From assembly GCA_037043015.1 (NCBI GenBank), contig CM073322.1, forward strand, positions 32,998,364-33,062,363: 64,000 nt of DNA. Reading direction: 5' to 3'. This DNA is from Bryum argenteum. Taxonomy: Eukaryota > Streptophyta > Bryopsida > Bryales > Bryaceae. A program made the position numbers and the translations under genes. The notes beneath the pieces were generated by a model. The model ran no database searches and had not been told where the DNA came from. It saw only the letters and a list, made by a program, of their open reading frames with translations. This document shows positions 59,412 through 64,000 of this stretch, piece by piece; the stretch's first letter is position 1; each line of letters starts with the position of its first letter.

Positions 59412-62400
59412 ATGAAGGGACTTCCGCGATACGATCTCAAGACTATTGCCATCCTTTGTATCATTAGTCTTCGTGTGATGAGTTTCAACTCCGTAGAAGC
59501 TCAAACGACTGCGAAGGAGCTTCTAGAGCTGAAAGAGAGGGAACTGAACATCTTTGTAGATGCCGTGGAGCGAAACTCTGCAGACTGCGGTACGTGCCTT
59601 CACGTCCTTGTATTGCATTGAAGCACTTCGAAGTCATTTGTACAATATTTGCAATCAGAAAAGGTCCCCAAACTTTTGACTTGCCATGTTAGATTCTCAT
59701 TCTTAAGTGGCCACTTATGAACTCAAAAGGAAATTTGTTGGAAAATTAAAAATAACCTCTACGTTGAAGCAGAAAGAACTGAAGTGTTACCAACTCATTA
59801 CTCAAAACTATGATGTAATGAACCACCCTCACGCATGAAGGCAACTGTGAAACTCTTGAAATATGGCCAAATGGCGCTCTTTCGAGTGCCTAATTAACAA
59901 ACCAAAACTGCAAGTTTTGTCACGAAGTGTCATTCGTTCGAGACTTTACATAAATACTTGCATGTGCAGATGTAATGAAGGGTTGTTCGAGTGACAAATG
60001 TTCCCGTCTGGCTTGCTACCAGTACGGCACCCCAGGGGATGCCAATTATAAATGTTTGGAAGTTGCAAACAACACCTTAAAATGCGATACGCCATCGTGT
60101 ACGACGAGGAACTTCGATTTCAGCAGGAGTGTTATCAGGTAATAGGAATCTCGCCATTTTACAACACTCTGAATGGTAATAACCATCTGTTACAAAATGC
60201 TGAGAAGTGGTCGCATCTGGTGCAGACTTGTGGATCCGGTCGAGAGGCGTACTGCCCGGACAATATGCACTCACAGATCATTGGATAGCCACTTTAGAAA
60301 CAGCACCATGGTGGATCCTAATCATTTCTTTCGAGTGTACTTCGGAGCTGTGGATGGCACTTGGAGACTGTACCCTGGAGCGGTATGAATGCTTCAGCCT
60401 CTCATTCCAATTTGCCTTACATTTCCTGAAGCGACTGCTTACATCTGCTACAGTATGATTCTCAACATTTTCTGTAGGATTGCTAAATTTCCAGTATTGC
60501 AGGATGAAGTATGCGATTATTCAGTCGACAATCGAATTCGACCCTGGTACGTGACGCACAACGAAGTTTATATACCATCAAGAATATGTGCCTAGGTTCA
60601 TAAATTTAAGTGTGCTTGCTTTTCGATTTTTGCTCCGGGCAGGTACCGCGAAGCCATAGATATTCCGAAGGTCGTGACTGTGCTCATAGACTCAGGCATT
60701 TTCATGCGCGGCATAATCACTGCCTCGACCCAAGAAACGTACATGAGCAAGGGGATTACGGCGGCACTTCAGCTTTTGAAGACTTTACGAGAGGACGTAG
60801 ACTACGTCACCTTTCTCTGTTTTGATGGAGATGGTCCAATCAAGCAGCTGAATGATTGGACCATGTTGTACACTGAAGACGTGTATCATTCGCTTGAAGA
60901 GAGCCTCACCCGCGTTGTTGCGAATGCAAGCAAGACAAATCCCACTCCTGAACAAACTAACTTTTTTCTCAAATACACCATGAACCAGCTGGCTTACTCA
61001 AAGCCGGAAGATTATTTGAAGGTGTGCATTTCGTCACCCTCCATCTTCGCTTTAGCTTAGAGGTTTAATCGAGACTATACTCAAGTGTTGATTTTGAGCT
61101 GCAGGTGGTGGTCGCCTTCATTGGGGGTCAGCAATACAAAAACAACTCTGACCTCAATATTACACAATTTCCGAATGTGAATCTGTTCATTTACAGTTTT
61201 CGGGCAGAACAAGAATATTACTGCGACCCAGCTCTTCGGGCATCCTTAGAAGGGATCCCCAACGAGAGGCTAAACAATCCGTTGTATGCGTTGCACTCCT
61301 ACTACTCATTCTTGGGGAAACTTCACAGGAGTTTTATGAAAAATGCGACTAACTTCGGCATTCAGTACGAAGATTACTCAGGGATTGATGAGCACACCCT
61401 GACACTAAGTAAAGCAGGTGCGCCAACTCAATCATGCTGGCTCCTGAATCTCTATGCTGTAACGTTCGTGACCACGGTCTTGAAATCCATTGCAAGTTTC
61501 CACTTCTTGCTCTCGGATATCTCGTGGCCAGCAGACCACGATTGTCGAAGTAAAAAGGTTTGTCCGATATCCAACGCCCCGAAAACCTCATCGAACGTTG
61601 GTCCTCGAAAATGCAGTGAGCATAATATCAATCAGACTGTGCAATGAACTAGATCTCAAGGACATTCAAACACGTTTAAAGCCAAGAGTTCGTTCGGTCT
61701 CTCTTTATACGACTTTTAAGTCACGTTCGATTGTTGAGTTACAATTAGTTATTTTCTTGCTGTTTGTAAGTGCTTACACTATCTGTGCTTTTACAACAAA
61801 GATGACAGTCTCTAGTTGATTCAAACGCGAATTTCGTTAATCGGCACAGAAAAGCGGAACCGAATGTTGAGGTTTTTAAAAGCTGGTCTCGTTTTCATTT
61901 GATCTTAATGAAATAGCCTCAAGTGAGTTTACAAGGAAACGGGAAAGAAATTATGAAAATGAGAGATACAGGTACCTGAAATGGACGACATAGTTTTGCA
62001 AATCAAGATATGTAAGTGAATTCGTCTGGTGGGAGGTGCAGCTTTTGGTCCTAATGGAGAGCTCTTGGGTGTGGTGGGGCTGGACTTTTTCGAGCGAAAA
62101 GTGAATGACTCGTACTCCAGTTTCAAATGGGATTCGGTTGTGGAGGAGGCTGGAAAACATGACTCAGGACGAACGTTCAACACGTCGACGGACCTGAGTA
62201 CAAACGTCTGCTTCAGCCAGGTACAACCATTGCCCCGTTGCCCAGATGTATTCATCATCTTCTAGACTCTGACTGTCGAGGGCATGATTCACTTTGTTGC
62301 AGACGGATCCATGCCCAGGCCTTGACAGTGCAAATGTACAAGGCTTTCTTTGCTCGACAAAATCAGATGACCCAAAAATAGGCTGTTGCGGTACCTGCAG

Positions 62401-62599
62401 ACCGTCTAGGAAGCACAAGCTAAAGCTATGGGAAATTGTTCTCATCGTTGTAGCTGGAGTGATTTGTTGCCTTGGTGTCTGTGGCGTAATTTATTATCGT
62501 AAACGTACACTCCCGAACTCTCCACCGAAAGTAACTGAATTCCCCGGAGGACGTCACGAAACACCCCTGAGCTCCGGAAACCAGAGTTCTCCAGGCTAA
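59412..62599 (+). CDS. VWA/Cache membrane protein (alpha2-delta/CACHD1-like), 571 aa, copy 2
   Basis: Exons 59412-59589, 59970-60138, 60226-60382, 60503-60546, 60643-61021, 61105-61417, 62042-62220 and 62303-62599 join into 571 residues, the same length as the copy at 53307. Exons 2, 3 and the next to last have identical lengths in both (169, 157, 179 nt). Layout as in copy 1: signal peptide, CYQYGTPGDANYKC, FFRVYFGAVDGTWRLYPGA, NRIRPWYREA (about 178-187), VWA start VVTVLIDSGIFMRG with D199-S-G in place of DxSxS, then AAFGPNGELLGVVGLDFFER, DPCPG...IGCCGTC, one membrane helix (about 516-538) and a Pro/Ser-rich tail. One extra intron (61022-61104) splits the VWA exon. In-frame ATGs at 59385 and 59313 are alternatives; 59412 was chosen because it places the hydrophobic signal close to the start. 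Confidence 0.87.
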
Positions 62600-63319
62600 C
62601 TTAGACCTCAAAGCAATTTTTTTATATTCTCACTGATACAACGGTCAGGTCAGAATCTTTCAAATGAGATCGTAGGTTTGTAGCTTCATAGACAACTCAT
62701 GATGTCAATTGGTATGTGACATTCTCATGCTTCGTCATAAACTGATCGTAAATATCAAATTGCGAGGTAACAGATCCGAGTTTGTTTGTTTTGTCTTTCT
62801 TACCAAATCAAGGTATCAATCAGTAGAGAAGAATGCAATTTTGAACCAAAGTTGTGTACCGCTTAGTGTGGGAGTAAGAAATTTGAGTTTGAAATGGATG
62901 CATCGTCCATGAGCTGTTACATTTTGAGAGATGAAATTTTGAGAGATGAAAGCTTAGGGTGAGTTTGAATGAGGGAACGAGCCACGAAAACGTGTGTGTA
63001 GTGTCTTGGATTGGATTTGATTCTCGTACTTCACATTTCAGTTAGGTTTGCTTTACACGAGAGGTCAAGTCATTGATGGGGCCAATTTATGCCAAAATTT
63101 TCATATGTGATTGGTTCATTTCTTGAAATTGGTCACATGGGAAGTCAAAAGCCAATTTGTTCGAATTATATTAATTATGGGAGGAGGACAAGTTATGGCA
63201 CGGTCCTTGCGGTAAAAGTTGTGAGATACATGAATAATCTCCCGTCAAAATTATTATATCACTAAAATATTTCATTGTGTCAATCAAAAGCATGTCCAGA
63301 ATGTAGCTAATATCGCAAG
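62600..63319. other. 3' flank of VWA/Cache copy 2, no gene
   Basis: No reading frame or repeat was recognised before the minisatellite. Confidence 0.5.
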
Positions 63320-63463
63320 TTGGCCTCATGGCCTTGCAAATTGGTCTCATGGCCTTGCAAATTGGTCCCATGGCCTTGCAAGTTGGTCTTATGTCCTTGC
63401 AAATTGGTCCCATGGCCTTGCGAATTGGTCCCATGGCCTTGCGAATTGGTCCCATGGCCTTGA
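63320..63463. repeat. 21-bp minisatellite, about 7 copies
   Basis: The unit TTGGTCCCATGGCCTTGCAA plus A varies at a few sites (GTCTC, GTCTTATGT, GCGAA). Because 21 is a multiple of three, both strands stay open and give repetitive peptides (MALQIGL on plus); these are not evidence of a gene. Confidence 0.9.
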
Positions 63464-63496
63464 ATTGCTTTCACAAGGCAGCCCCAAGGGCTTTAA

Positions 63497-64000
63497 CCCC
63501 TAAACGTTCCAACCTATTTTTAGCAGAAAAGCACATTTCTATAGAATTTGTCATAGATGAAAATGAAGAGAAGCTATTAAGATCTCAACCGTACAAAATT
63601 GTAATGGGCTTATCGAAGATCATGTGGACCAAAATTTGAGTCATGAGGCCTTATAGATCGAGAGATCGTAACATAATAATACTAAAAACAAACTGCAAAA
63701 TTTCTTCATTTTCACTTTGAGGTGGAAATGCTACCAATATATATATATTGCAATGAAAAAATCACCAACTAGAAAGATGTTCACCTTCATCTTAATTAGT
63801 CCTTTACCCAAAAAAAATTCATCAAAAAAATTTCTTGGCTCAAATAAAAGCCATGCAATGGTAAAAACTGCCGAAAATTTTACAAAGGAAAAATAGTACA
63901 AAATTGGACCCTTTGCATTCAATTTCATGCCTTATCTTCAAAACATCTTCAATCTTGTTAAGGTTTCTACCACTTAGAGCATCCCCACTAGTCCCGTAAA
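63497..64000 (-). mobile_element. TTAA-type element, family 3, copy E, cut by window end
   Basis: TTAA (63493-63496) is followed by CCCCTAAACGTTCCAACC, then reverse-strand family 3 text (GAGGCCTTATAGATCGAG; TTTTCACTTTGAGGTGG; CTGCCGAAAATTTTACAAAG). A minus-strand frame (63928-63731) resembles those in copies B and D. Another element starts inside it at 63977. Confidence 0.75.
63977..64000. mobile_element. Start of a second PIF/Harbinger-like element
   Basis: TTA (63974-63976) is followed by GAGCATCCCCACTAGTCCC, like the left end of the element at 27140. The rest lies outside the window. Confidence 0.45.

Noticed and set aside
63328..63639. 103-codon plus-strand frame starting MALQIGLMALQIG
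   Set aside because: It arises from the 21-bp minisatellite and then runs into a family 3 element.

Overview
The window looks like nuclear DNA of a land plant, most probably a non-seed plant such as a bryophyte. This is inferred from gene content. There is a plant-type GDSL lipase with five exons, a large plant purple acid phosphatase with 14 exons, a beta-tubulin starting MREIL, GT-AG introns of about 80-700 bp, and a Copia element primed by initiator tRNA-Met. The species cannot be fixed from the sequence.

Layout. Positions 1-3121 hold the 3' part of a plus-strand gene with a DUF2439 (ZGRF1-like N-terminal) domain. Positions 3122-33700 contain no intact host gene that I can support and are a graveyard of mobile DNA: a Helitron helicase relic, a Copia retrotransposon (7804-19172) split by about 7.5 kb of foreign sequence that itself contains a 1.3 kb solo LTR with a perfect 5-bp duplication, a Mutator-like MITE, a nested SINE, a PIF/Harbinger-like element and many elements bounded by TTAA. 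Positions 33711-36135 hold the GDSL esterase/lipase. Positions 36720-40095 hold a decayed LINE derivative with RNase H, zinc-finger and probable restriction-like endonuclease parts and a clean 13-bp target duplication. Positions 41275-44456 (minus) hold beta-tubulin, with two 151-bp foldback elements in its introns. It is head to head with the purple acid phosphatase at 46945-51337. Positions 53307-56276 and 59412-62599 hold two tandem paralogues encoding secreted or membrane-anchored proteins of the VWA/Cache type, resembling the N-terminal half of calcium-channel alpha2-delta/CACHD1 proteins. Both splice to exactly 571 residues.

The most coherent pattern is a set of at least ten repeats in three size classes (about 360 bp, 580-930 bp and 1 kb). 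Most are flanked by TTAA, and they begin mainly CCC(C/T)TA and end with the reverse complement (TAGGGG or TAAGGG). This is the signature of piggyBac-type target-site use, yet no transposase is present in the window. The most interesting host genes are the two VWA/Cache paralogues: the metal-binding DxSxS motif of the VWA domain reads DSG in both, and the Cache-like sequence is split around the VWA domain.

Exon coordinates were obtained by hand from splice signals, reading frame and family resemblance. The four complete multi-exon genes give unbroken frames of plausible length. No search or alignment program was run.
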